From Streptomyces hiroshimensis (GTDB lineage Bacteria > Actinomycetota > Actinomycetes > Streptomycetales > Streptomycetaceae), in the NCBI RefSeq assembly GCF_014650335.1, contig NZ_BMUT01000009.1, forward strand, positions 68,889 through 132,888: 64,000 nt of DNA. The letters are read 5' to 3'. Position numbers and translations under genes: made by a program. Numbering within the stretch: position 1 is the stretch's first letter; each line of letters begins with the position of its first letter. The notes beneath the pieces are model-generated. The model was not told the DNA's origin. It ran no database searches and worked only from the letters and a program-made list of their open reading frames with translations. Shown piece by piece: positions 1 to 10,481 of this stretch.

Positions 1-542
1 CAGCCGCCCTCGGGCACGGTGACCCAGGCGTCCGTGGTGAGCAGCACCGGAAGGGTGCGGACGCCCGCGGCGCGCAGGGCGAGCGCGTCGCCGGTGGTGA
101 CGAACTCCGCGACGCAGGGGACGGGGCCGGACTGCGTACCGGGCAGCAGTTCGGTGCCGGGCAGCGCGGCCGCGAGGCTGCGGACACCGTCCAGCAGGCC
201 CGGCGCGGCCTGCTCGGCCTCGATGCCGTCCTTGGTCAGCAGGCGCGTCTGGTAGCCGCGCCGCTGGCCGACCAGCAGACCGGCCGGGGCCGGGGAGGGC
301 AGGCCGCGCGCGGCGAGCTGCGTGCCCCACTGGTAAAAGGAATTGGATTCCTCCGCTACGGCCGTCACGGGAACCGCGCCCTGTGCCGTGTGGACCGCCC
401 CGGCCGTCACGCTCCCGCCGATATCGTCGGCACAGAAGCGGAGCCAGTCACTCAAAGAGTAGAGACGGTTACCGGCCAGCGAATCCCATTCCTTTTCGGA
501 AAGGCCGCCGGTAGAGTCTGTGAAGGCTGACAGACCGGTCAT
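1..542 (-). CDS. Acyltransferase-like protein (GNAT/BioF2 or FemAB-like), 3' part outside window
   Basis: This reading frame is open from an ATG at 542 down to the window edge, giving the first 180 residues of a longer protein. The N-terminus has a Trp-Asp-x-Leu-Ala stretch followed by a Leu-Tyr-Ser-Leu-x-x-Trp-Leu-Arg-Phe segment. That resembles the start of Streptomyces proteins annotated as GNAT/BioF2-like or 'peptidogalycan' acyltransferases, and a Gly-Gln-Arg-Arg-Gly-Tyr strand follows around residue 92. The catalytic half lies outside the window, so the substrate cannot be judged. The ATG overlaps the stop of the small upstream ORF (ATGA), which implies translational coupling and one transcript with it. 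Family assignment is by resemblance only; that the frame is coding is more certain than what it encodes. Confidence 0.6.
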   Translation of the reverse strand, partial: MTGLSAFTDSTGGLSEKEWDSLAGNRLYSLSDWLRFCADDIGGSVTAGAVHTAQGAVPVTAVAEESNSFYQWGTQLAARGLPSPAPAGLLVGQRRGYQTRLLTKDGIEAEQAAPGLLDGVRSLAAALPGTELLPGTQSGPVPCVAEFVTTGDALALRAAGVRTLPVLLTTDAWVTVPEGG

Positions 543-715
543 GCTGCGGCCTCGTCTTCGTTCAGTGGGCGGCCCGATCGGTCCTCGGCCGCTACGCGGG
601 GGGACGTCGGATCAGATGGCTGCACAGAGCTGCGCACTTCCATGAATGGAATGTTTCCGCAGTGCATCGGATACCACCGTTCGGTTCCTGTCGGGGCGAA
701 CATCAGCGGAATCAT
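539..715 (-). CDS. Small 58-residue ORF coupled to the acyltransferase-like gene
   Basis: The ORF starts at an ATG at 715 preceded by an AAGGGA ribosome-binding site five bases upstream, and it stops in an ATGA overlap with the downstream gene. The product is hydrophilic apart from an aromatic N-terminal part containing Trp-Tyr-Pro-Met-His-Cys. It has no signal peptide or membrane segment, and its acidic tail ends in Glu-Asp-Glu-Ala-Ala-Ala. I do not recognise a family. The good ribosome-binding site and the stop/start overlap argue for translation. It lies between a secreted small peptide gene and the acyltransferase-like gene, all on the minus strand, so it may be a partner or a substrate peptide; that is inference. 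A methionine four codons further in is an alternative start. Confidence 0.45.
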   Translation of the reverse strand: MIPLMFAPTGTERWYPMHCGNIPFMEVRSSVQPSDPTSPRVAAEDRSGRPLNEDEAAA

Positions 716-744
716 GGATTCCCTTGGCCGTGTGCCGGCCCGGT

Positions 745-921
745 CTACCGGGGCAGGCTCTGCCAGACGATGTCGTCGGTGGTGTCCTGCTTGGCCGTTA
801 CAACGACCTTCTCGCCGACCGCCGTACCCGTGCCGGCCTGAGCCGCGAGCGCGGTCCCCCCGAACGCCCCGACAATGCCGGCCGCGGCAATGAAAGAAGA
901 AATAGCGAACTTGAACTTCAT
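745..921 (-). CDS. Small secreted peptide, 58 residues
   Basis: The ATG at 921 follows a run of six G residues at ribosome-binding distance. Residues 1-27 form a classical signal peptide: Lys-Phe-Lys, a hydrophobic core rich in Ala, Ile, Gly and Phe, then Ala-Leu-Ala-Ala as a signal peptidase I site. This would leave a mature peptide of about 30 residues ending in Asp-Asp-Ile-Val-Trp-Gln-Ser-Leu-Pro-Arg with no cysteine. I do not recognise a family. It is the first gene of a minus-strand group with a 58-residue ORF and an acyltransferase-like gene. It faces a divergent LuxR-type regulator across about 155 bp, so control by that regulator is plausible but unproven. Confidence 0.6.
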   Translation of the reverse strand: MKFKFAISSFIAAAGIVGAFGGTALAAQAGTGTAVGEKVVVTAKQDTTDDIVWQSLPR

Positions 922-1076
922 GTGAAATCCCCCCGTTATGCAGTGGCGAGTCAGGCGCCACTTCCCGATGCACATACGGTGCCTCGGGAAGGAGACCGGA
1001 CGCCATAAGCACCGCATGGCGAGAAGTCGTCAGCGAGTTCTCTCCACCCTCCACCCGGCCGACGAATGAGAAGAAA

Positions 1077-2144
1077 ATGGACAAAATCGCTACGGAGGCC
1101 CCGCTCTCGCCTCTCGGTGACCTCCATGTGCTGCTCTACCGCATGGCACTCGAGCACGGACGGCTCCGGCCGAGAGCGGCGGCACTGCACCTGGACGTGC
1201 CCGGAGCCGAGGTCTGCGCCGCGGTGGAGGACCTCTCCCGGCTGCACCTGCTCCACCCCACCGAGGACGCTCCGGACGCCGCCCGGCCCGCGGGGGCGCC
1301 GGACACCACCTGGCGCGACACCGAATACGCCCCCCGCAGCCCCGACGTCGCGGTCACCCACGTCACCGGGCCGATCGAGGCGCAGATCCAGCAACTGCAC
1401 CGCGAATCCGAGCGGATGAGCAGCCACGTCATGGCGATGAAGCCCGTCTTCGAGGAGTCCTGGCACGGCCACTTCACCCGGACGCCGATCGAGTACCTGA
1501 CCCTCCTCGACGCCGTCCGCTCCGCCCTCGAACGCCTCTCCGCCGCCGCCCGGGTGGAAGTCGCCGCGGCCCACCCCGACCTGCCGACCCCCACGACGCT
1601 GGAGGAGGGGCTGCAGCGCACCACCGAGGTGATCGACCGCGGCGTGCTCATGCGGACCATCTATCCCCACTCCGTGCTCACCCATGCCTATATGCAGCAG
1701 CACCTGAGCAAGATGGTGGCGCTCGGCGCCCAGGTGCGCACCACCGCCCACGTGCCGGACCGGGTCCTGTTCTTCGACGCCACCACCGCCGTCCTCGCCG
1801 ACCACGGCAGCTCCGCGGACGGCTCCCCCGGCGACGGCAAGGGCGCGCTCGCCGTCCGGGACCCCTCGCTCGTGCGCTTCCTCTACCGGTCCTGGGAGAG
1901 CGTGTGGGATTCCGCGCGGCCCTTCACCGGGGCGTCCGACGACGGCTCGGCCAAGGACGAACTGCGCCGCTCCATCCTCGAACTCCTGGAGTCCGGCATG
2001 AAGGACGGGATGGCGGCCCGCCGGCTCGCCATGTCCGTCACCACCTACCGGCGTCACGTCACCGAGCTGCTCGCCGAGCTCGGCGCCCAGAGCCGTTTCC
2101 AGGCGGGAAGCTATGCCCGCCGCGCCGGTCTGCTGGACGGCTGA
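1077..2144 (+). CDS. LuxR-type helix-turn-helix regulator (TrmB-like N-terminus)
   Basis: The gene encodes a 355-residue cytoplasmic regulator. The first 60 residues look like a winged-helix, TrmB-like segment. The middle (about 110-260) resembles the sensor part of orphan Streptomyces LuxR regulators. The C-terminal 65 residues form a LuxR/GerE helix-turn-helix, with a Leu-Glu-Ser-Gly-Met-Lys-Asp-Gly start, a Thr-Tyr-Arg-Arg-His-Val recognition-helix region and an Ala-Gly-Ser-Tyr-Ala end. There is no receiver-domain aspartate pattern or signal peptide, so it is probably not a two-component protein. It is transcribed divergently from the small secreted peptide gene, a common layout for a regulator and its target. 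Ribosome-binding sequence is weak (GAGAAG). Confidence 0.75.
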   Translation: MDKIATEAPLSPLGDLHVLLYRMALEHGRLRPRAAALHLDVPGAEVCAAVEDLSRLHLLHPTEDAPDAARPAGAPDTTWRDTEYAPRSPDVAVTHVTGPIEAQIQQLHRESERMSSHVMAMKPVFEESWHGHFTRTPIEYLTLLDAVRSALERLSAAARVEVAAAHPDLPTPTTLEEGLQRTTEVIDRGVLMRTIYPHSVLTHAYMQQHLSKMVALGAQVRTTAHVPDRVLFFDATTAVLADHGSSADGSPGDGKGALAVRDPSLVRFLYRSWESVWDSARPFTGASDDGSAKDELRRSILELLESGMKDGMAARRLAMSVTTYRRHVTELLAELGAQSRFQAGSYARRAGLLDG

Positions 2145-2173
2145 GATGGACCGCGCCACCCGGCGCCGCCATG

Positions 2174-2217
2174 AAAAAATCCCCTCTGCCCTGCGTTTCC
2201 GCAGGTCAGAGGGGATT
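2174..2217 (-). terminator. Rho-independent terminator after tRNA-Ala
   Basis: On the minus strand an 11-bp stem (AATCCCCTCTG with CAGAGGGGATT) encloses an inner stem CCTGCG/CGCAGG with a GAAA loop, and a run of six T follows. It lies just downstream of tRNA-Ala on the same strand, so it should end that transcript. Confidence 0.9.
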
Positions 2218-2222
2218 GTCTG

Positions 2223-2295
2223 TGGAGCCTAGGGGAGTCGAACCCCTGACATCTGCCATGCAAAGACAGCGCTCTACCAACTGAGCTAAGGCCCC
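2223..2295 (-). tRNA. tRNA-Ala (anticodon TGC)
   Basis: This is a 73-nt tRNA on the minus strand. The acceptor stem GGGGCCT pairs with AGGCTCC with one G-U pair, and the D arm GCTCAGTTGGTAGAGC is canonical. The anticodon loop TTTGCAT reads TGC, the T arm carries GGTTCGACTCC, and the discriminator base is A. CCA is not encoded and would be added by the Cca enzyme, whose gene lies at 34900. It belongs with tRNA-Ile to the tRNA pair normally found downstream of gyrA in actinobacteria; here the pair is separated by the DLW-39 gene and two plus-strand genes. Confidence 0.97.
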
Positions 2296-2413
2296 GTCGC
2301 CGACCAGACTACCCGGTGCCCGGGCTCTTTTCCGACCGGGTATCGCCGGGGCCCAGCACTCTCCGTAGGATGCACCGCAAGATTCGCTGCAGCGAAGCGA
2401 AGGGGAGAGCCAG

Positions 2414-2959
2414 ATGGACGCAGCACAGCAGGAAGCCACCGCGCGCGCACGGGAGCTGCAGCGGAGCTGGTACGGAGAGCCTCTGGGGGCGCTCTTCCGC
2501 CGTCTCATCGACGACCTCGGCCTCAATCAGGCCCGCCTGGCCTCCGTGCTGGGCCTGTCCGCCCCCATGCTCTCGCAGCTGATGAGCGGCCAGCGCGCGA
2601 AGATCGGCAACCCCGCGGTGGTCCAGCGCGTCCAGGCCCTGCAGGAGCTCTCCAGCCAGGTCGCGGACGGCACCGTGAGCGCCGCGGAGGCCGCGGACCG
2701 GATGGAGGAGGTCAAGAAGAGCTCGGGCGGCTCCGTCCTCAACTCCACGCAGACGACGGCCAGCAGCGGCGCGCCCACCGTCCGCCGCGTGGTCCGCGAG
2801 ATCCAGTCCCTGCTGCGCTCCGTGGCCGGCGCCGGCGACATCATCGAAGCCGCGCAGAGCCTCGCCCCCACCCACCCCGAACTGGCCGAATTCCTGCGGG
2901 TGTACGGCGCCGGGCGGACCGCCGAGGCGGTCGCGCACTACGAGGCCCACCAGAGCTGA
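2414..2959 (+). CDS. Helix-turn-helix DNA-binding protein (XRE-like)
   Basis: The 181-residue protein has a Cro/C1-type helix-turn-helix near residues 28-60, with Leu-Asn-Gln-Ala-Arg-Leu-Ala-Ser-Val-Leu-Gly and then Ser-Ala-Pro-Met-Leu-Ser-Gln-Leu. The remainder is helical with a Ser/Thr-rich linker near 105-125 and no membrane segment. A GGGGAG ribosome-binding site precedes the ATG. The kinase gene starts 13 bp after its stop, so the two form an operon, and the protein is a plausible kinase partner or substrate (inference). The family is common in Streptomyces but its function is unknown to me. Confidence 0.8.
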   Translation: MDAAQQEATARARELQRSWYGEPLGALFRRLIDDLGLNQARLASVLGLSAPMLSQLMSGQRAKIGNPAVVQRVQALQELSSQVADGTVSAAEAADRMEEVKKSSGGSVLNSTQTTASSGAPTVRRVVREIQSLLRSVAGAGDIIEAAQSLAPTHPELAEFLRVYGAGRTAEAVAHYEAHQS

Positions 2960-2972
2960 CCGCGCGCACGCG

Positions 2973-4142
2973 ATGGGTGAGCTCTTCGCCGGGCGGTACG
3001 AGCTGGTGGACCCGATCGGCCGGGGCGGGGTGGGGGCCGTCTGGCGCGCCTGGGACCGCCGCCGGCGCCGCTACGTGGCGGCCAAGGTCCTCCAGCAGAG
3101 CGACGCCCACACCCTGCTGAGGTTCGTCCGCGAGCAGGGGTTACGGATCGACCACCCCCATGTGGTCGCACCGATGAGCTGGGCGGCCGACGACGACAAG
3201 GTGCTGTTCACCATGGACGTGGTGAGCGGCGGCTCCCTCGCCCATCTCATCGGCGACTACGGCCCCTTGCCGCCGCACTACGCGTGCGTGCTGCTCGACC
3301 AGCTGCTGTCCGGCCTCGCGGCGGTGCACGCGGAAGGCGTGGTGCACCGGGACATCAAGCCCGCCAACATCCTGCTGGAGGCCACCGGCACCGGCCGTCC
3401 CCACGTACGGCTCTCCGACTTCGGCATCGCCATGCGCAAGGGCGAGCCGCGCCTCACCGACGTCAACTATGTGATGGGCACCCCCGGTTATTTCGCCCCC
3501 GAGCAAATGCTGGGCGAAGAGCCCGATTTCCCGGCCGACCTCTACGCGGTCGGCCTGACGGCGCTGTATCTCCTCACGGGCCGCAAGCCCGACGCCGAGG
3601 CGCTCGTGGAGCGCTTCACCGAGCACGGCACGCCCGGCGCCCCGGAAGAGGTCCCCGAGCCGCTCTGGCAGGTGATCGCGGGCCTCCTGCAGCCCGAGCC
3701 GGGGCTGCGCTTCCGTACCGCCACAGGGGCGCGCAAGGCGCTTGCCGCGGCCGTGGAGATGATGGACGGCCCCACCGCCGGCGAGGAGCCCATCGAGGTC
3801 TTCGACCAGCTCGGCCCGCTGCCCGCGGGATTCGGCCCGGAAGGCCCGGCCCACGCGCCCGGCCCGGTGCCCCCGCCCCTGCCGGCCTACCCGCCCCTGC
3901 CGCCGTCCCGGCTGCCGGCCGTGCAGACCCCGCTGCAGCATCCGCCGGCGCTGCCCACGCGCGCGTACACGGCGGCACTGCCCTCCCCAGCGCTGCCTTC
4001 CACTGCGCTGCCCTCCACTGCGCTGCCGGCCGTACGGCATCGCGCCCGGCAGCCCGGCCCGCCCGCGAAGGTGGCCGTACCGGTGCTGATCGTCGCGCTG
4101 CTCTGCCTGGGGATCGGCATCTGGGCGCTCACCGCCGCCTAG
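2973..4142 (+). CDS. Membrane-anchored Ser/Thr protein kinase (PknB/Hanks type)
   Basis: The 389-residue protein phosphorylates Ser/Thr residues on the cytoplasmic face of the membrane. Key elements are present: glycine loop GRGGVG (16-21), ATP-binding Lys38, helix-C Glu54, catalytic His-Arg-Asp (125-127) with Lys129 and Asn132, Asp-Phe-Gly (149-151) and Ala-Pro-Glu near 175. After about residue 275 comes a long Pro/Ala-rich linker with repeated Pro-Ser-Thr-Ala-Leu units. A single transmembrane helix lies at about 367-386, followed by almost no extracellular tail. It therefore lacks the PASTA or other sensor domains of PknB. It follows the helix-turn-helix gene in the same operon. All catalytic residues are intact. 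Confidence 0.9.
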   Translation: MGELFAGRYELVDPIGRGGVGAVWRAWDRRRRRYVAAKVLQQSDAHTLLRFVREQGLRIDHPHVVAPMSWAADDDKVLFTMDVVSGGSLAHLIGDYGPLPPHYACVLLDQLLSGLAAVHAEGVVHRDIKPANILLEATGTGRPHVRLSDFGIAMRKGEPRLTDVNYVMGTPGYFAPEQMLGEEPDFPADLYAVGLTALYLLTGRKPDAEALVERFTEHGTPGAPEEVPEPLWQVIAGLLQPEPGLRFRTATGARKALAAAVEMMDGPTAGEEPIEVFDQLGPLPAGFGPEGPAHAPGPVPPPLPAYPPLPPSRLPAVQTPLQHPPALPTRAYTAALPSPALPSTALPSTALPAVRHRARQPGPPAKVAVPVLIVALLCLGIGIWALTAA

Positions 4143-4207
4143 ATTGCTTTCGCAACCCAATTATTTGCAGTCGAAAACAGCGGAGTGGCCGAAAACAGCC
4201 GAAAACA

Positions 4208-4240
4208 GCAGGGCCCCGGCCGTGTCGGCCGGGGCCCTGC
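4208..4240 (+). terminator. Hairpin between kinase gene and DLW-39 gene
   Basis: A near-perfect 15-bp GC stem (GCAGGGCCCCGGCCG and its complement) with a three-base loop lies between two convergent genes. Five T follow about ten bases later on the plus strand. It probably ends the kinase transcript and may work in both directions. Confidence 0.75.
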
Positions 4241-4258
4241 TCAGGACTCGTTTTTGTC

Positions 4259-4393
4259 TCACACACCCGAACCTGCGGGCACGGAGTCGGTCGCCTCCGT
4301 CCACAGGTCCTGCTCGGCGCGATCCGCCTGGATCTGGCGGTACACGAGGAGCCCGCCGATGGCGGCCAGTGCGACCAGGAGGAGCTTCTTCAC
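4259..4393 (-). CDS. DLW-39 family small membrane-associated protein
   Basis: This 44-residue protein starts at a GTG at 4393 with a GAGG ribosome-binding site. It has an N-terminal Lys-Lys, one hydrophobic helix (about 4-18), then Tyr-Arg-Gln-Ile-Gln-Ala-Asp-Arg and the Asp-Leu-Trp motif that names the family. DLW-39 proteins are tiny actinobacterial proteins of unknown function encoded downstream of gyrA near the Ile/Ala tRNA genes, which is its position here. A longer upstream start is possible in frame, but the family length and the ribosome-binding site support the GTG. Confidence 0.85.
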   Translation of the reverse strand: MKKLLLVALAAIGGLLVYRQIQADRAEQDLWTEATDSVPAGSGV

Positions 4394-4530
4394 CGCGCGA
4401 CCTCGTCTTTCCTTGACGTAAGGGGACCTCTGGTGGCCGATGATACACACCGGCCGATACCGATCGGTGACCTGTGCGGCGTCCGGTCCGCGATCCGGCC
4501 GCGGGCCCAACTCCCCGCCCGGCGAAAACA

Positions 4531-4569
4531 GATCGGCCCGGGCGGAGAAATCTCCGTCCGGGCCGATCG
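4531..4569 (-). terminator. Terminator after tRNA-Ile
   Basis: A long inverted repeat (GATCGGCCCGGGCGGAGA with a near-exact complement; one G-U or A-C position) lies six bases downstream of the tRNA-Ile 3' end on the minus strand. It is followed by TGTTTTCG. Confidence 0.75.
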
Positions 4570-4574
4570 TGCGG

Positions 4575-4648
4575 TGGGGCTAACAGGACTTGAACCTGTG
4601 GCCTCTTCCTTATCAGGGAAGCGCTCTAACCGTCTGAGCTATAGCCCC
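4575..4648 (-). tRNA. tRNA-Ile (anticodon GAT)
   Basis: This is a 74-nt tRNA on the minus strand. The acceptor GGGGCTA pairs exactly with TAGCCCC. The D arm is GCTCAGACGGTTAGAGC, the anticodon loop CTGATAA reads GAT, the T arm carries GGTTCAAGTCC, and the discriminator is A without an encoded CCA. It sits 72 bp beyond the DUF3566 gene in the usual actinobacterial gyrA-downstream slot. Confidence 0.97.
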
Positions 4649-4720
4649 GCGCGACACCGAAAGATTAGCGCACTCGGGGCCCAGTCCCAAAATCCTGTCG
4701 GACCGGGCCCCGGTCCGCCG

Positions 4721-5770
4721 CTATTCGTCCTCGGCCAGCGTGAGCTCCACGCCGCCCACGAAGCCTGCCGAGAGGTTGTAGATGAAGGACCCCAGCGTGG
4801 CCAGCGCGGTGGCCAGCACCACGTTGATCACGGCGATGACCGACGTGAAGAGCAGGGTGTGCGGCAGCGACAGGAACGACTGCAGGTCGAAGCCGCCGCC
4901 GTCACTGGAGCTCGTGGCGTCGCTGATCGTGCCGCCCACGGTCGAGAAGACGCCCATGGCGTCCATGACCGCCCACAGCACGGCCGCCGCCACGATCGTG
5001 CACACGCCCAGCGCGATCGACAGCAGGAAGCTGACCTTCATCACCGACCACGGATCGGCCTTGGCCACCCGCAGCCGTGCCGTGCGCGTACGCGGCTCCG
5101 GACGGGCCGCCGGACGCGGCACGGCACCCGCAGCCCCACCGGGGCGTGCGGCCTCCTGAGGGGCCGCCGGGCGCGGCACGGAGCCCTTGGCCCCACCGGG
5201 CTTCCCGGGCTCCTGCGGGGCCGCCTGGGGCGCCTGGGAGCCCTTGGCGGCAGCGCCCTTCTTGAGGGCGCCCGCAGCGGCCTTGGAGCCGTCCTGGCCG
5301 GGGATCCGCGGCGGAGCCTTGACGGCGTTCCGCGGATCGGCCGAAGCGGCCTTCGCCGCGTTCTTCGGGGCGGGCCTGCCCCCGTTGCCGCCGGCCTTCG
5401 CGCTCTCAGCCTCGTCTGCCACGGATGCAGCCTTCCCGGCCTCGGCGGCCTTCACGTCTGCGGACTGCGCAGCTTCGGAGCTCGTGGTCTTTCCGGCCTT
5501 CGCGGCCTTCGCCGCCTTGGCCGGCTTCCCGGCGTCGGCGGAACCGGCGGCCTCATCGGCCCCGGACGCCCCGGCGCCGGCGGAACCGGCCGGCGGCTCG
5601 TACGCCTGCGGCGGGTGATACGGCTCCGGCTTGGTGTCCGTCAGCGTCCCCGCCCGGGAGTCGGCGTCCGCGCCGGAGCCACGGGCGCCGGCCTCATCGG
5701 TAGCAGGTGCGGCGGTAGTGCTGCGCTCGGCACCTGCACCGCTTGCCGCGGCGCCCGTGGCTCGACTCAC
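4721..5770 (-). CDS. DUF3566 transmembrane protein downstream of gyrA
   Basis: The protein has 349 residues. About 230 N-terminal residues are low-complexity Ala/Lys/Gly/Pro-rich sequence with Ala-Lys-Ala and Pro-Arg-Pro-Ala repeats. The conserved DUF3566 domain follows, starting near Ala-Asp-Pro-Trp-Ser-Val-Met-Lys-Val-Ser-Phe and holding two transmembrane helices (about 245-270 and 305-335) with a loop between them. The GTG start at 5770 lies three bases after the gyrA stop, so it is co-transcribed with gyrA. The M. tuberculosis counterpart is Rv0007. Function is unknown; a role in the envelope is often assumed because of the membrane domain. The N-terminal repeats probably vary between strains. 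Confidence 0.88.
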   Translation of the reverse strand: MSRATGAAASGAGAERSTTAAPATDEAGARGSGADADSRAGTLTDTKPEPYHPPQAYEPPAGSAGAGASGADEAAGSADAGKPAKAAKAAKAGKTTSSEAAQSADVKAAEAGKAASVADEAESAKAGGNGGRPAPKNAAKAASADPRNAVKAPPRIPGQDGSKAAAGALKKGAAAKGSQAPQAAPQEPGKPGGAKGSVPRPAAPQEAARPGGAAGAVPRPAARPEPRTRTARLRVAKADPWSVMKVSFLLSIALGVCTIVAAAVLWAVMDAMGVFSTVGGTISDATSSSDGGGFDLQSFLSLPHTLLFTSVIAVINVVLATALATLGSFIYNLSAGFVGGVELTLAEDE

Positions 5771-5773
5771 GAC

Positions 5774-8404
<2,631 letters not shown>

Positions 8405-8456
8405 GGGTGTTCAAAGTCCTTTCGCGCTGCGGCTGTCTCGGGGTGGGCCGACAGGC

Positions 8457-10481
8457 TCAGATGTCGAGGAAGCGGACGTCCTTGGCGTTGCGCTGGATGA
8501 AGGAGCGCCGGGCCTCGACGTCCTCGCCCATGAGCACCGAGAACAGGTCGTCCGCCTGCGCGGCGTCGTCCAGGGTGACCTGGCCGAGGACGCGGTGGTC
8601 GACGTCCATCGTGGTCACGCGCAGCTCCTCGGCGTTCATCTCACCGAGACCCTTGAAGCGCTGGACCGAGTCGTCCTTGATCCGCTTGCCGTTCTCGCGG
8701 CCGAGCTGGATCAGGGCGTCGCGCTCGCGGTCGGAGTAGGCGTACTCGAAGTCGTCCCGGCCCCACTTGATCTTGTAGAGCGGGGGACGGGAGAGGTAGA
8801 CGTGACCGGCCTCGACCAGCGGACGCATAAAGCGGAAGAGGAAGGTGAGCAGCAGGGTGTTGATGTGCTGACCGTCGACGTCGGCGTCCGCCATCAGGAT
8901 GATCTTGTGATAGCGGAGCTTCGCGATGTCGAAGTCCTCGTGCACGCCGGTGCCGAAGGCGGAGATCAGCGCCTGGATCTCCTGGTTCTGCAGGATCTTG
9001 TCGATCCGGGCCTTCTCGACGTTGAGGATCTTGCCGCGGATCGGGAGGATCGCCTGGTACTGCGGGTTCCGGCCGGACTTGGCCGAGCCGCCGGCGGAGT
9101 CACCCTCGACGATGAAGATCTCGCACTTGGCCGGCTCGTTCGACTGGCAGTCCGAGAGCTTGCCCGGCAGCGACGCCGTCTCCAGCAGGCCCTTGCGGCG
9201 CGTGAGGTCACGGGCCTTGCGGGCCGCGACGCGCGCGGTGGCGGCCTGGATGGACTTGCGGATGATGTCCGCGGCCTCGTTGGGGTTGCGGTCCAGCCAG
9301 TCCGTCAGCTGCTCGTGGACGACCTTCTGCACGAAGGTCTTGGCCTCGGTGTTGCCCAGCTTGGTCTTGGTCTGGCCCTCGAACTGCGGCTCGCCCAGCT
9401 TGACGGAGATGATCGCCGTCAGACCCTCGCGGATGTCGTCGCCCGTGAGGTTGTCGTCCTTCTCGCGGAGCAGCTTCTTGTCGCGCGCGTAGCGGTTGAT
9501 CAGACCGGTGAGCGCCGCGCGGAAGCCTTCCTCGTGCGTACCGCCCTCGTGGGTGTGGATGGTGTTGGCGAAGCTGTAGACACCCTCGCTGTACTGGGTG
9601 TTCCACTGCATCGCGACCTCGAGCGAGAGCATCCGCTCCTTGTCCTCGGCCTCGAAGTCGATCACCGTGGGGTGAATGACCTCGCCCTTGCGCGAGTTCA
9701 GGTAGCGGACGAAGTCGGAGATGCCGCCCTCGTAGTGGTAGCGGACGGTGAGGGGCTTGCCCTCCTCGTCCACGTGGGCCGGGCGCTCGTCCGTCAGCGA
9801 GATGGTGAGGCCCTTGTTGAGGAACGCCATCTCCTGGAAGCGCCGCGAGAGCGTCTCGAAGGAGTACTCGGTGGTCTCGAAGATGTCGCCGTCGGCCCAG
9901 AAGGTGACCGAGGTGCCGTGCTCGTCGGTCGCCTCGTTCTGCTGCAGCGGGGCGGTCGGGACGCCGAGCTTGTAGTCCTGCGTCCAGCGGTAGCCGTCGG
10001 TCTTGACCTCGACCGCGACGCGCGTCGACAGGGCGTTGACGACCGAGACGCCGACACCGTGCAGACCACCGGAGACGGCGTAGCCGCCGCCGCCGAACTT
10101 GCCGCCCGCGTGCAGGACGGTCAGCACGACCTCGACGGCGGGCTTGCCCTCGGAGGGGACGATGCCGACCGGGATGCCACGGCCGTTGTCCACGACGCGC
10201 ACGCCGCCGTCGGAGAGGATCGTGACGTCGATGGTGTCCGCGTGGCCCGCGAGGGCCTCGTCGACGGAGTTGTCCACGACCTCGTAGACGAGGTGGTGCA
10301 GGCCGCGCTCACCGGTCGAGCCGATGTACATACCGGGCCGCTTGCGGACGGCGTCCAGACCCTCCAGGACGGTGATCGCACTGGCGTCGTACGACGCGGA
10401 TGCGCCCCCCGCGGGTACGGCCTCGGCCGTACCGTCCGTGGAAGGGGTGGTGTTCTCGTTGGGGTTGCCGGAATCGGCCAC
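8457..10481 (-). CDS. gyrB: DNA gyrase subunit B
   Basis: GyrB is the ATPase subunit. From a GTG start at 10481 it has 674 residues. I chose this over an in-frame start 37 codons upstream because AGAAAGGG precedes it and the upstream extension is Arg/Ser-rich and unlike GyrB. The GHKL ATPase has Glu67 and Asn71 (Glu-Val-Val-Asp-Asn) and Asp-Asn-Gly-Arg-Gly-Ile-Pro. The TOPRIM domain has Glu-Gly-Asp-Ser-Ala-Gly-Gly and Asp-Ala-Asp-Val-Asp-Gly. The C-terminus ends in Arg-Phe-Leu-Asp-Ile. It leads the gyrB-gyrA operon. Supercoiling-sensitive control is known for this operon in general, but I see no decisive promoter. Confidence 0.97.
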   Translation of the reverse strand: MADSGNPNENTTPSTDGTAEAVPAGGASASYDASAITVLEGLDAVRKRPGMYIGSTGERGLHHLVYEVVDNSVDEALAGHADTIDVTILSDGGVRVVDNGRGIPVGIVPSEGKPAVEVVLTVLHAGGKFGGGGYAVSGGLHGVGVSVVNALSTRVAVEVKTDGYRWTQDYKLGVPTAPLQQNEATDEHGTSVTFWADGDIFETTEYSFETLSRRFQEMAFLNKGLTISLTDERPAHVDEEGKPLTVRYHYEGGISDFVRYLNSRKGEVIHPTVIDFEAEDKERMLSLEVAMQWNTQYSEGVYSFANTIHTHEGGTHEEGFRAALTGLINRYARDKKLLREKDDNLTGDDIREGLTAIISVKLGEPQFEGQTKTKLGNTEAKTFVQKVVHEQLTDWLDRNPNEAADIIRKSIQAATARVAARKARDLTRRKGLLETASLPGKLSDCQSNEPAKCEIFIVEGDSAGGSAKSGRNPQYQAILPIRGKILNVEKARIDKILQNQEIQALISAFGTGVHEDFDIAKLRYHKIILMADADVDGQHINTLLLTFLFRFMRPLVEAGHVYLSRPPLYKIKWGRDDFEYAYSDRERDALIQLGRENGKRIKDDSVQRFKGLGEMNAEELRVTTMDVDHRVLGQVTLDDAAQADDLFSVLMGEDVEARRSFIQRNAKDVRFLDI

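Noticed and set aside
539..1084. A 181-codon minus-strand frame covering both small ORFs
   Set aside because: Its upstream half overlaps the signal-peptide ORF in another frame and is Arg/Gly-rich; only the last 58 codons have a credible start.
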